Assembly: GCA_023663705.1 (NCBI GenBank)
Contig: JAMPGY010000004.1
Span: forward strand, 113,413 to 177,412
Origin: Clostridium sp.
GTDB lineage: Bacteria; Bacteroidota; Bacteroidia; Bacteroidales; Bacteroidaceae
Reading direction: 5' to 3'
DNA: 64,000 nt
Shown one piece after another: positions 54,734 to 62,834 of the stretch (position 1 is the first letter of the stretch; each line of letters begins with the position of its first letter). Below the pieces are notes generated by a model, which searched no databases, was not told where the DNA came from, and was given only the letters and a program-made list of their open reading frames with translations. The position numbers and the translations under genes were made by a program.

Positions 54734-55723
54734 ATGACAGAGAACAATATTATTCATTGGGGATTCATCGGATGTGGCGAGGTAACAGAAAAAAAGAGCG
54801 GCCCCGCCTTCAGTATCATACCCGGATCAAGTGTGGAGGCCGTGATGAGCCGCAACAAAGAGAAGGCGCGGTCGTATGCCGAACGCCATCACGTGAACAA
54901 ATGGTACACCGACGCACAAGAACTCATTAATGACCCGAATGTCAATGCCGTCTACATCGCCACTCCTCCATCTTCCCACGCCACCTATGCCATCATGGCC
55001 ATGAAGGCCGGCAAACCCGTATACGTGGAGAAACCATTAGCCGCCAGCTACGAGGAGTGCGCACGCATTAACCGCATCTCCGAACAGACCGGCGTGCCCT
55101 GCTTCGTGGCCTACTACCGGCGCTATCTTCCTTATTTCAATAAGGTGAAAGAACTGGTGAAAAACGGAGCCATCGGACAGGTCATCAATGTGCAGATACG
55201 CTTTGCCGTACCGCCGCGCGACCTGGACTACAACAGCCACAATCTGCCATGGCGCGTGCAGCGCGATATTGCTGGCGGAGGCTACTTCTACGATCTGGCC
55301 CCCCATCAGCTGGATCTGTTGCAAGAACTCTTCGGCCCTATCCTGAAGGTACAAGGATATTACACCAACCGGGGAGGACTTTACGCCACGGAGGACAGCG
55401 TCAGCGCCTGTTTCCAGTTTCCGGGTGGACTGCCAGGATCGGGTTCATGGTGTTTCGTGGCGCACGAGTCGGCCAAAACAGACCGCATAGAGATTATTGG
55501 TGACAAGGGACAGATCTGCTTCTCTGTGTTCACCTACGCTCCCATCGCGCTCCACACCGAACGCGGACGAGAAGAAATTGTCGTGCCTAATCCCGAGCAC
55601 GTGCAGCTCCCTCTCATTCAAAACATAGTGGAACATCTACAAAAGAAGTCCACTTGCGTGTGCGACAGCGTCAGCGCCACCTCCGTCAATTGGGTGATGG
55701 ATAAAATACTGAATAAGTTATAG
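54734..55723 (+). CDS. Gfo/Idh/MocA-family NAD(P)-dependent oxidoreductase
   Basis: 329 residues from the ATG at 54734; an in-frame ATG at 54662 lies upstream of the -7 box and would add 24 hydrophobic residues atypical of the family. The Rossmann domain begins WGFIGCGEVTEK, with YIATPPSSHATYA and the catalytic EKPLAAS (Lys of EKP). The C-terminal domain has GGGYFYDLAPHQLDLL, with the conserved His of the family. Members oxidise or reduce sugars or inositols; the substrate is unknown. A DUF4421 gene follows after 12 bases. Confidence 0.86.
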   Translation: MTENNIIHWGFIGCGEVTEKKSGPAFSIIPGSSVEAVMSRNKEKARSYAERHHVNKWYTDAQELINDPNVNAVYIATPPSSHATYAIMAMKAGKPVYVEKPLAASYEECARINRISEQTGVPCFVAYYRRYLPYFNKVKELVKNGAIGQVINVQIRFAVPPRDLDYNSHNLPWRVQRDIAGGGYFYDLAPHQLDLLQELFGPILKVQGYYTNRGGLYATEDSVSACFQFPGGLPGSGSWCFVAHESAKTDRIEIIGDKGQICFSVFTYAPIALHTERGREEIVVPNPEHVQLPLIQNIVEHLQKKSTCVCDSVSATSVNWVMDKILNKL

Positions 55724-55735
55724 GCGCATTCCCTT

Positions 55736-56899
55736 ATGAAATCCATCCCACTGACATTCATCCTATTGGCCCTTCTGTGTGTCTCTGCAAGCGCACAGGA
55801 CAGCATCAACTCCACCACGTTCACAACCGGTGAGGATCCTGCATGCGTACCGACTGAGAAAGAAGACAGCATAGCCGCTCCGCCCTGCAGACGGGATAAG
55901 ATGAAGCAGAAGTACAATATATTCAAACGTTTCATCCGTGCCTTTGACGAGTACGACACCACCTACATCACACCCAACCGCTACAACTGGGCCTTCATGC
56001 TACAAAACACCAATAGTTTTGAACTGTACGACCTGACCAGTCGCAAACCCGAGCAAAGTCTGGACTTCGCATCACGCCCCTCAATAAAATTCGGTCCCTA
56101 CATCGGATGGCGATGGATTTTTCTGGGCTACACATTCGATGTCACCTCCTACAAACACGGACAAGAATCACGGCGCACGGAATTCGACCTCAGTCTATAC
56201 AGTTCCATGCTGGGCTGCGATCTCATCTACCGGCGCACCGGTGACAACTTCCGCATCAAAAAGACGTACGGTTTCGGTCCGGAAGCCGAGCGCGTCGAGG
56301 GACATCCCTACAACGGCATACGCATCAATGTCACCGGAGTCAACGTATACTACGTGTTCAATCACAACCACTTCTCCTATCCCGCCGCCTTTGCGCAAAG
56401 CACAGTGCAGCGCAAGAGTTGCGGCACGTGGCAAGCCGGATTCTCATGCACGCGCCACGAGATGAGTTTCGACTACGACGAACTGCCACGCGAGATTACA
56501 TCCTCGCCAGAATATCCGCTGAAACAGGAATTTATGTTCGACAAAATCGACTATATGGACTACAGCATCCGCTTCGGCTATGCCTACAACTGGGTGTTCA
56601 AACACAACTGGCTGTTCTCCGTGTCACTCGAACCGGCACTGGGTTACAAGAAAACGCGTGCCTACAGTTCGAACATCAACACGGACACGGATGAACAAAA
56701 AAGCATGGCACTGGGCAATGTGCATTTCAACGGAATCCTGCGTGCCGGACTGGTGTGGAACAACACCAAATATTTCGGCGGCCTGTCCATCATCATGCGC
56801 AACTACAACTACCGCCGTGACCAAATGACCATCAGCAACACCTTCGGCACCGTCAACCTGTATTGGGGGCTAAACTTCAAGAAGAAGAAAAACATGTGA
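55736..56899 (+). CDS. DUF4421 outer membrane-type protein
   Basis: 387 residues. The signal peptide MKSIPLTFILLALLCVSASA ends before QDSI. The mature part is rich in aromatic residues in alternating patterns (YIGWRWIFLGYTFDV, NGIRINVTGVNVYYVFN, FGGLSIIMRNYNYRRDQM, TVNLYWGLNFKKKKN), which looks like an outer membrane beta-barrel. From memory this matches the DUF4421 family of Bacteroidales, whose function is unknown. It is 12 bases after the oxidoreductase gene and probably shares its transcript. Confidence 0.75.
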   Translation: MKSIPLTFILLALLCVSASAQDSINSTTFTTGEDPACVPTEKEDSIAAPPCRRDKMKQKYNIFKRFIRAFDEYDTTYITPNRYNWAFMLQNTNSFELYDLTSRKPEQSLDFASRPSIKFGPYIGWRWIFLGYTFDVTSYKHGQESRRTEFDLSLYSSMLGCDLIYRRTGDNFRIKKTYGFGPEAERVEGHPYNGIRINVTGVNVYYVFNHNHFSYPAAFAQSTVQRKSCGTWQAGFSCTRHEMSFDYDELPREITSSPEYPLKQEFMFDKIDYMDYSIRFGYAYNWVFKHNWLFSVSLEPALGYKKTRAYSSNINTDTDEQKSMALGNVHFNGILRAGLVWNNTKYFGGLSIIMRNYNYRRDQMTISNTFGTVNLYWGLNFKKKKNM

Positions 56900-57038
56900 A
56901 CCGGACTCTGCTTCACACAATCTGCCCGTCTCCTCCTGCACCTACCGATTCCTCCGCACTTCCTCCACGCGCACAGACCGGCAAGTGCGACTAAACGGAG
57001 GATGTATGCCATGCACTGTGAATGACACACCATGAACT

Positions 57039-57078
57039 AAAAAAGCAGGGCCACAGCCCCAAAAGCTGCAGCCCCCTG
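57039..57078 (-). terminator. Terminator of the DUF2264 gene
   Basis: On the minus strand CAGGG and CAGC pair with GCTG and CCCTG around an internal loop, followed by CTTTTTT. It lies 20 bases past the stop. The rest of the gap (56900-57038) has no feature I can support. Confidence 0.6.
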
Positions 57079-57098
57079 TAGAAATATTCAATTATCCC

Positions 57099-58415
57099 TT
57101 ATTCCCAATACAGTATTTCACGGTTCACATCCCACTTGTGGTCCTTAGGGAAGTCGTCTCCTTCCCAAGCCTTCTTGCTGGTCCACTTCTCGGGAGCATC
57201 CGTCCAGAAAGGATCATCGGCAGGCAAACCGAGCGGCATGAAAGCCAATGAAGTCATATAGAGGCTGCCGTTGTTGGTATACCAGTCGGCCGTGTTAGGG
57301 TGGCTGCCGATGAAACCAATAGTGAGGAAGCCGTCGTCGGTGAAGTTGGTCTGTCCCTTGCCCTCAAACATACGCTTCATCACAGCCGTCAGTGCCGCGC
57401 GCACCTGACCGTTGCTCAATTCCTTGGGCAACTGCTTGCGCCAAGCCAACTGTGCCAAAGGCTGCATCACGGCCATGCGGTAGGGGATGGAACGTCCCAC
57501 CACGGGGAACGTGCCCTCGGGCGAGATGAAGCGCTCCAGAATGACACCATACTTCTGCATACGTTTGAGCACCATCTCGTAGCGACGCTTCACGCCGTTG
57601 TTGCCGCCCTTCTGACGGCAGAGCCATGTATCGCCGGGATGCTTGGCCTTAATCATCTCCAGACACTCCAGATACATGGGCTGGATAACATAGGAATTGT
57701 AATAGTCGAAGGCAAAGGCTGGTCCGTCCGAATACCATCCGTCGCCCACATACCATTCTTCGGCCTTGTTCATACCCATGTGGATGCGGTAGGAATCATA
57801 GTCCTTTGCTCCGGCATACATGGCAAAGCACTCCTCCATCGACACAAACAGCAACCAATTGGTGTAGGGCGGATCGTAGCGGTGCAATCCTTTCAGTTCC
57901 TTCAGATAGCGCTCCTTGGTGGTCTGATCCAGCGGTGCCCACAGGGCATCGTATCCGCGATAGAGGCTCTGCACCACATAGGCGGCATCCACCAATGTCT
58001 GTCCACCACATTCCCAGCCCAGATAATCGGGACTCTGTGGATCCACAGCATTGGCATAAGCCTTGAGCGCCCACTCGCGCAACTGCTTGCGCTGCTGCCC
58101 CTCGGGCGTATCGTCGTCCGGCAGCGACAGCCAAGGCGTGATGCCGGCCATCAACCGGCCGAAACACTCCATATAGGCCACCTTCTTGTTGCGGTTGTCC
58201 CAGGTAGGGCTCAATTCCAGGTTCATGTTGGCCTGCAGCGTTCCCTCGGCCATATTCTTCAGCACGGGGGCAGCCATCTTGTAAGCCAAGTCGCACCAAT
58301 AGGCACGGTCCTGCACGCCATTACCGAGCGGATTGACGGGTTCTTTCTTTTTGGCCATCGCAGCCACCGGCAGCAACAGCGCCAGCACCACCAAAGTCAT
58401 CAGTTTGTTTTTCAT
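57099..58415 (-). CDS. DUF2264 exported protein, probable glycoside hydrolase
   Basis: 438 residues. The signal peptide MKNKLMTLVVLALLLPVAAMA makes it periplasmic or exported. The body is helix- and Trp-rich (PTWDNRNKKVAYMECFGRLMAG, YLGWECGGQTLVDAAYV, WYVGDGWYSDGPAFAFDYYN, DGFLTIGFIGSHP), which is how DUF2264 proteins look, with an (alpha/alpha) toroid expected. Some DUF2264 relatives are, to my recollection, beta-glucuronidases (GH154); I could not check whether this one belongs. It stands alone, without SusC/SusD genes. A consensus promoter lies upstream. Confidence 0.75.
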   Translation of the reverse strand: MKNKLMTLVVLALLLPVAAMAKKKEPVNPLGNGVQDRAYWCDLAYKMAAPVLKNMAEGTLQANMNLELSPTWDNRNKKVAYMECFGRLMAGITPWLSLPDDDTPEGQQRKQLREWALKAYANAVDPQSPDYLGWECGGQTLVDAAYVVQSLYRGYDALWAPLDQTTKERYLKELKGLHRYDPPYTNWLLFVSMEECFAMYAGAKDYDSYRIHMGMNKAEEWYVGDGWYSDGPAFAFDYYNSYVIQPMYLECLEMIKAKHPGDTWLCRQKGGNNGVKRRYEMVLKRMQKYGVILERFISPEGTFPVVGRSIPYRMAVMQPLAQLAWRKQLPKELSNGQVRAALTAVMKRMFEGKGQTNFTDDGFLTIGFIGSHPNTADWYTNNGSLYMTSLAFMPLGLPADDPFWTDAPEKWTSKKAWEGDDFPKDHKWDVNREILYWE

Positions 58416-58450
58416 GTGTTTCTTATTTTATGTTTGAATAATGGTTTTGA

Positions 58451-58481
58451 CAAAGGTAAACATTCTCTCCGTAACTGTCAA
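58451..58481 (-). promoter_or_regulatory. Promoter of the DUF2264 gene
   Basis: On the minus strand TTG (58481-58479) and TACCTTTG (58458-58451) are 20 bases apart, a full consensus match, 36 bases before the ATG. Confidence 0.72.
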
Positions 58482-58532
58482 CCAAAGGAACAGATAAATG
58501 ATGCCAGCCGGATGACATCCAACTATTTTTTG

Positions 58533-58540
58533 TACTTTTG
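58533..58540 (+). promoter_or_regulatory. -7 box just before the DNA glycosylase gene
   Basis: TACTTTTG followed by C ends 4 bases before the ATG at 58545, so the transcript would be nearly leaderless. No -33 element is clear. Confidence 0.42.
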
Positions 58541-58544
58541 CCGC

Positions 58545-59123
58545 ATGGAAACAAACAACGTTGAACGTCATCCCCTGCAACCATTCCTGCCGGCCGACGC
58601 CCGTGTGTTGATGCTGGGCAGCTTTCCGCCCCCGCAGAAACGCTGGTGCATGAACTTCTATTACCCCAACTTCATCAACGATATGTGGCGCATCCTGGGA
58701 CTGGTATTCTATGCCGACCGCAACCGTTTTGTAGACACCGTGCGGAAAACCTTCCTGCGGGAGGACATCATCGCCTTTGCCCGCGAGCGCGGACTGGCCT
58801 TCTACGACACGGCCACTACCGTGATACGCCTGCAGGAAAACGCCTCGGACAAGTTTCTCCAGGTGGTGGAACCCACGGATGTGGGCGCTCTGTTGGACCG
58901 CATCCCCCAGTGCCACTCCATCGTCACCACCGGACAGAAAGCCACCGACACCTTGCGCACGCTGTTTGACATCGAGGAACCGCGCGTTGGCCAAAGCAGC
59001 CCGTTCGTCTACCGCAATCGCCCCATGCGCCTCTACCGCATGCCCTCCAGCTCGCGTGCCTATCCCATGAAACTGGAGGACAAGGCAGCCGTCTACCGGG
59101 TGCTCGCCACGCTCACCCGATGA
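58545..59123 (+). CDS. Uracil-DNA-glycosylase-fold DNA-deoxyinosine glycosylase
   Basis: 192 residues. I start it at the ATG at 58545; the longer open frame to the left (from 57300) runs antisense to the DUF2264 gene and is not real. The UDG-superfamily core is visible: VLMLGSFPPPQKR, NFYYPNFINDMWRIL, YDTATTVIRLQENASD (catalytic segment), IVTTGQKATD, and the late motif MPSSSRAYPM. This pattern matches the hypoxanthine-removing family within UDG family 6. It acts in base excision repair of deaminated adenine. It has its own -7 box. Confidence 0.78.
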   Translation: METNNVERHPLQPFLPADARVLMLGSFPPPQKRWCMNFYYPNFINDMWRILGLVFYADRNRFVDTVRKTFLREDIIAFARERGLAFYDTATTVIRLQENASDKFLQVVEPTDVGALLDRIPQCHSIVTTGQKATDTLRTLFDIEEPRVGQSSPFVYRNRPMRLYRMPSSSRAYPMKLEDKAAVYRVLATLTR

Positions 59124-59230
59124 GCATCTGCAAGCCCAACCGTGAATTAATCACTCACGAATAGGGCTTTATTCGGGAAAAAGTGCTTTCTTTGTAACGT
59201 AGAATTAATTAACCCTTTTATATCCACAAC

Positions 59231-61225
59231 ATGAAAAACAAATTGTACCAAGTATTGTTTGCTTTGCTGGCGTTGGCCGGCCTGGGCACCCTGCAGGTTG
59301 CCGCACAGTCTGCCAACGACAAACCCTTTGTCATCCCCGAACTGCTGGAATGGCAGGGCGCACAGGGCACATTTGAGCTGACCTCCGGAAGCCGCATCCT
59401 CGTTCAGAACGGGGAACTGAAGAGCGTGGCACAGGCATTGGCCGATGACTACCGTGCCATGTTCGGCCGCAAGCTCTCCGTGACGTTCAAAGCCAAGGGG
59501 TTCACACCCCGCAAAGGCGACATCGCCATCACACTGGGCAAGGAAAACCGTCTGGGCGACGAGGGCTACACCATCGACATTGCCGACCACGTGACGCTCA
59601 ACGCCAACACCTCCACAGGCGCCTATTGGGGCACACGCACCCTGCTGCAGGTGCTGGAGCAGAACGAAGGCACACGCCTGCCCAAAGGCCACACCTTCGA
59701 CAAGCCCGACTTTGCCCTGCGCGGATTCATGATTGACTGCGGCCGAAAGTTCATCCCCATGGATTATCTGCAGAACCTGGTGAAAATCATGTCCTACTAC
59801 AAGATGAACACCCTGCAGGTGCATCTCAACGACAACGGTTTCCCCAAGTATTTCCACGACAAGTGGGACGACACGTATGCTGCCTTCCGCATGGAAAGCG
59901 ACCTCTTCCCCGGCCTGACCGCACGCGACGGCCACTACGGCAAGCAGGAGTTCCGCCAGTTCCAGTTGGACGCCGCCGACCGCCACGTGGAGATTATCCC
60001 CGAGATTGACGTACCCGCCCACTCGCTGGCCTTCTATCAATACCGCTCCTACATGGGCAGTCAGGAATACGGTGTGGACCACCTCGACCTGTTCAATCCC
60101 AAGGTTTACGAGTTTCTGGATTCACTCTTCACGGAGTATCTGGGCGGCGACGAGCCGGTGTTTGTGGGCAAGCGCATGCACATCGGCACCGACGAGTATT
60201 CCAACCGCAAGAAAGAGGTGGTGGAGAAGTTCCGCTACTTCACCGACTACTACGTGAAATTTGTGGAGAAGTTCAGCAAGCAGGCTTGCATCTGGGGTTC
60301 CCTCACCCATGCCAAAGGCGACACACCCATCAAGTCGAAGGATGTGGTGATGAGCCTGTGGAACAACGGCTACGCCAATCCCAAGGACATGATTGAACAG
60401 GGATTCCAGCTCATCAACATCAACGACGGACAGACCTATCTGGTGCCCGCTGCCGGCTACTACTACGATTACCTCAACCTGCAGTATCTCTACAACAGTT
60501 GGTCGCCCCTCACCATCGGCAACCAGACGTTCGAGGCCGGCAACCCGCAGATTCTGGGCGGTATGTTTGCCGTGTGGAATGATGTGGTGGGCAACGGCAT
60601 CAGCGTGAAGGACATCCACCATCGTGTGTATCCCGGCATGCAAGCCATCTCGGCCAAATGCTGGCGCTCGGACAACAACACGTTCCCCTACGACAGTTTC
60701 AACACCCTGCGCCACAAACTGAGCGAAGCTCCGGGCGTAAACGAGCTGGGACGTCTGGGCAAGGAAAATCATCAAACCGTGATGACTTTAGAGCAGGTGA
60801 AGCCCGGCAAGGCCACCGGTATCGAAGAGGCCGGCTATGACTACAGCGTAAGTTTCGACATCGAATATGCCGATGAAGTCCGCGGAACGGCTCTATTCAT
60901 CGGCCACAACGCCGAATTTTATCTGAGCGATCCCGTAACGGGCATGTTAGGTTTCGTGCGCGACGGCTACCTCAACACGTTTGACTACAGCGTTCGTCCG
61001 GGACAGAAAGAAAGCATCCGCATTGAGGGAGACAACCGCGCCACACGCCTGTTTGTCAACGGCACACTGGTGGAAGAGTTGGGCTACGACCAGCGCATGA
61101 CTTTCAAAAACGACAAATACAACTACGTGCGTACCCTGATGTTCCCGCTCCACAAGGCAGGCAACTTCAAAAGTCGCGTGACAAACCTCGAAGTGAAGAA
61201 CTACTGCGTATCTAAGGATAAGTGA
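59231..61225 (+). CDS. Family 20 beta-N-acetylhexosaminidase
   Basis: 664 residues. The signal peptide ends QVAAQ, so it is exported. An N-terminal GH20b domain (about 30-155) is followed by the catalytic barrel, starting RGFMIDCGRKF. The acid pair is Asp321-Glu322 in HIGTDEYS, and YYKMNTLQVHLNDN and EIDVPAH are further GH20 segments. The C-terminal about 120 residues (from YDYSVSFDIEYAD) look like a beta-sandwich. It removes terminal GlcNAc or GalNAc from glycans such as mucin. No SusC/D pair accompanies it. Its terminator follows. Confidence 0.92.
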   Translation: MKNKLYQVLFALLALAGLGTLQVAAQSANDKPFVIPELLEWQGAQGTFELTSGSRILVQNGELKSVAQALADDYRAMFGRKLSVTFKAKGFTPRKGDIAITLGKENRLGDEGYTIDIADHVTLNANTSTGAYWGTRTLLQVLEQNEGTRLPKGHTFDKPDFALRGFMIDCGRKFIPMDYLQNLVKIMSYYKMNTLQVHLNDNGFPKYFHDKWDDTYAAFRMESDLFPGLTARDGHYGKQEFRQFQLDAADRHVEIIPEIDVPAHSLAFYQYRSYMGSQEYGVDHLDLFNPKVYEFLDSLFTEYLGGDEPVFVGKRMHIGTDEYSNRKKEVVEKFRYFTDYYVKFVEKFSKQACIWGSLTHAKGDTPIKSKDVVMSLWNNGYANPKDMIEQGFQLININDGQTYLVPAAGYYYDYLNLQYLYNSWSPLTIGNQTFEAGNPQILGGMFAVWNDVVGNGISVKDIHHRVYPGMQAISAKCWRSDNNTFPYDSFNTLRHKLSEAPGVNELGRLGKENHQTVMTLEQVKPGKATGIEEAGYDYSVSFDIEYADEVRGTALFIGHNAEFYLSDPVTGMLGFVRDGYLNTFDYSVRPGQKESIRIEGDNRATRLFVNGTLVEELGYDQRMTFKNDKYNYVRTLMFPLHKAGNFKSRVTNLEVKNYCVSKDK

Positions 61226-61261
61226 CGTTCCCCGAACCACCGGAAGTTCCCCCTCCTTCAT

Positions 61262-61302
61262 TCCGCCCCGCCGCCCTCCGGTAGCGGGGCGGAGTATTTT
61301 TT
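61262..61302 (+). terminator. Terminator of the hexosaminidase gene
   Basis: TCCGCCCCGC (61262-61271) and GCGGGGCGGA (61284-61293) form a 10-base-pair G+C stem, followed by GTATTTTTT. Confidence 0.85.
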
Positions 61303-61394
61303 CGGTACAGCATGCTCACCTTGTTATGGGTCTGTAGAAAAATGAATGAGATGAAAACAACCATATAAAAGAACTCTTCCCCATTTATTTTCTA

Positions 61395-61853
61395 ATGATT
61401 CATATTATCTTATATTTATATTTGATTATAGACATATCCATTAAGGATGTAACTGGAAAATTGGAATTTGACTGGTTAAAGAAAAGAACTCCAATATGTT
61501 CAGATGAACTCCAAATAGACAAAATTTCTCTTATTTCATTCGTGGATTTGATAAAGGATAATTTTTATAAGAATAAAGATTCATATAAGGAAATCAGAGA
61601 TACTGCGATTAAGAATTATAATCCAGCACTAATTTCATCGGATGGTGAACATGTCTTTAATGATTTGGGAGCATCGTTTGACCTATTTAATAAAGAAATA
61701 GAAATTCCTCAAATACAAAACGGCAATTGGAACAGGGCACTAATATTAAATGATGCTGATATTTGCATAACAAAACCTAAAGCTCCATCCATGCTTTGTT
61801 TATGGATACAGTTTAAGCGTTCTCTTCGGTCTACAAATAAAAGTATGCCCTAA
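61395..61853 (+). CDS. A+T-rich ORF of unknown function, probably decayed
   Basis: 152 codons beginning MIHIILYLYLII. Base composition is strongly A+T-rich, unlike all neighbours, and codons such as ATA, AGA and TTA dominate. The middle (DELQIDKISLISFVDLIKDN, DGEHVFNDLGASFDLF, IPQIQNGNWNRALIL) reads like a normal soluble protein. The end (KRSLRSTNKSMP) does not. A one-base shift near 61770-61800 would read on as YGYSLSVLFGLQIK and KDWLVVI to a TGA at about 61877. I infer a frameshifted remnant of an acquired gene. I do not recognise the family. Confidence 0.4.
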   Translation: MIHIILYLYLIIDISIKDVTGKLEFDWLKKRTPICSDELQIDKISLISFVDLIKDNFYKNKDSYKEIRDTAIKNYNPALISSDGEHVFNDLGASFDLFNKEIEIPQIQNGNWNRALILNDADICITKPKAPSMLCLWIQFKRSLRSTNKSMP

Positions 61854-61939
61854 AGATTGGTTAGTTGTTATCTGATTAATTAGTAGTGTTTCAAACAGTA
61901 TCAAGCTACACTTAATGTTTCATAAAAAAGGACTTCCGA

Positions 61940-61971
61940 TTTGGCAATACCGTGCCCATTCTCTACCTTTA
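61940..61971 (+). promoter_or_regulatory. Promoter of the SDR gene
   Basis: TTTG at 61940-61943 and TACCTTTA at 61964-61971 are 20 bases apart; the -7 box has A instead of G at its end. Confidence 0.45.
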
Positions 61972-61982
61972 GTCCAAACTAA

Positions 61983-62723
61983 ATGCAACAGACCATGAAA
62001 GACAAGATTCAGAATGTCATCATTATAGGAGCCTCATCGGGCATAGGCCGGCAGCTGGCTCTCACGTATGCCGGAAGGGGATGCAACGTGCAGATAAGCG
62101 GACGGCGCATGGACAAACTGGCCGAAGTTGAAAGCCACTACCCCTTGGTAATATCCACCTTCAGCATGGACGTAGCCGACACGACTGGCACCGCTCGCAC
62201 GCTCGCACTCATGACGGAAGTGGACGCCGAAGCAGACCTCGTGATTCTTTGTGCCGGAACGGGAGAGTTGAATCCGGATTTGGACTTCGGTATTGAACAG
62301 CCTACCCTGCAAACCAACGTGGTGGGATGGACTTTTCTCGTAGATTATTATTTCAACCGGCTCATGCTGCAAGGCCACGGCCATCTGGCGATCATCACCA
62401 GCGTAGGCGGATTGCGTGGCGGCGGAGCCGCTCCGGCCTACAACGCTTCCAAAGCCTATCAGATGAACTACCTGGAAGGATTGCGCCAACGCGTTACCCA
62501 TGCCCGGTCGCCCATCATCCTCACCGACATCCGCCCGGGACTGGTGGACACCGCCATGGCGAAAGGCGAAGGTCTATTCTGGGTGATGCCCGTGGAAAAA
62601 GCAGCCCGTCAGATTGTATGCGCTCTCGACCGCAAGCGGAAGATTGCCATCGTCACACACCGATGGCGACTACCGGCCTTCCTGCTGCGCCACATGCCTC
62701 TGTGGCTCTACGAACGAATGTAG
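61983..62723 (+). CDS. Short-chain dehydrogenase/reductase
   Basis: 246 residues from ATG 61983; ATG 61995 (MKDKIQNVII) is equally possible. The SDR Rossmann motif reads IGASSGIGRQ near residue 16, the active site YNASKAY with preceding Ser (ITSVGG) supplies the Ser-Tyr-Lys triad, and NAG-type LCAGTGE is present. The C-terminus (RLPAFLLRHMPLWLYERM) is hydrophobic, as in SDRs that attach to membranes. The substrate is unknown. It is convergent with the porin gene, sharing the next terminator. Confidence 0.86.
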   Translation: MQQTMKDKIQNVIIIGASSGIGRQLALTYAGRGCNVQISGRRMDKLAEVESHYPLVISTFSMDVADTTGTARTLALMTEVDAEADLVILCAGTGELNPDLDFGIEQPTLQTNVVGWTFLVDYYFNRLMLQGHGHLAIITSVGGLRGGGAAPAYNASKAYQMNYLEGLRQRVTHARSPIILTDIRPGLVDTAMAKGEGLFWVMPVEKAARQIVCALDRKRKIAIVTHRWRLPAFLLRHMPLWLYERM

Positions 62724-62746
62724 ACCGTATGGTTTCGGTCCTTAAA

Positions 62747-62795
62747 ATAAAGCCTGCCGGTTCATGCACGTATCCCATGAACCGGCAGGCTTTAT
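62747..62795. terminator. Bidirectional terminator between the SDR and porin genes
   Basis: ATAAAGCCTGCCGGTTCATG (62747-62766) is the exact inverse of 62776-62795: a 20-base-pair stem with a 9-base loop, flanked by A-rich and T-containing sequence on both sides. It lies between the two convergent stops. Confidence 0.85.
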
Positions 62796-62834
62796 ACAAA
62801 TCTTTTCCACCGGACAATACCGAAGCAACAGGCC

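Noticed and set aside
57300-58544. Long plus-strand frame leading into the DNA glycosylase gene
   Set aside because: This part is antisense to the DUF2264 gene; only the portion from 58545 matches a protein family and follows a -7 box.
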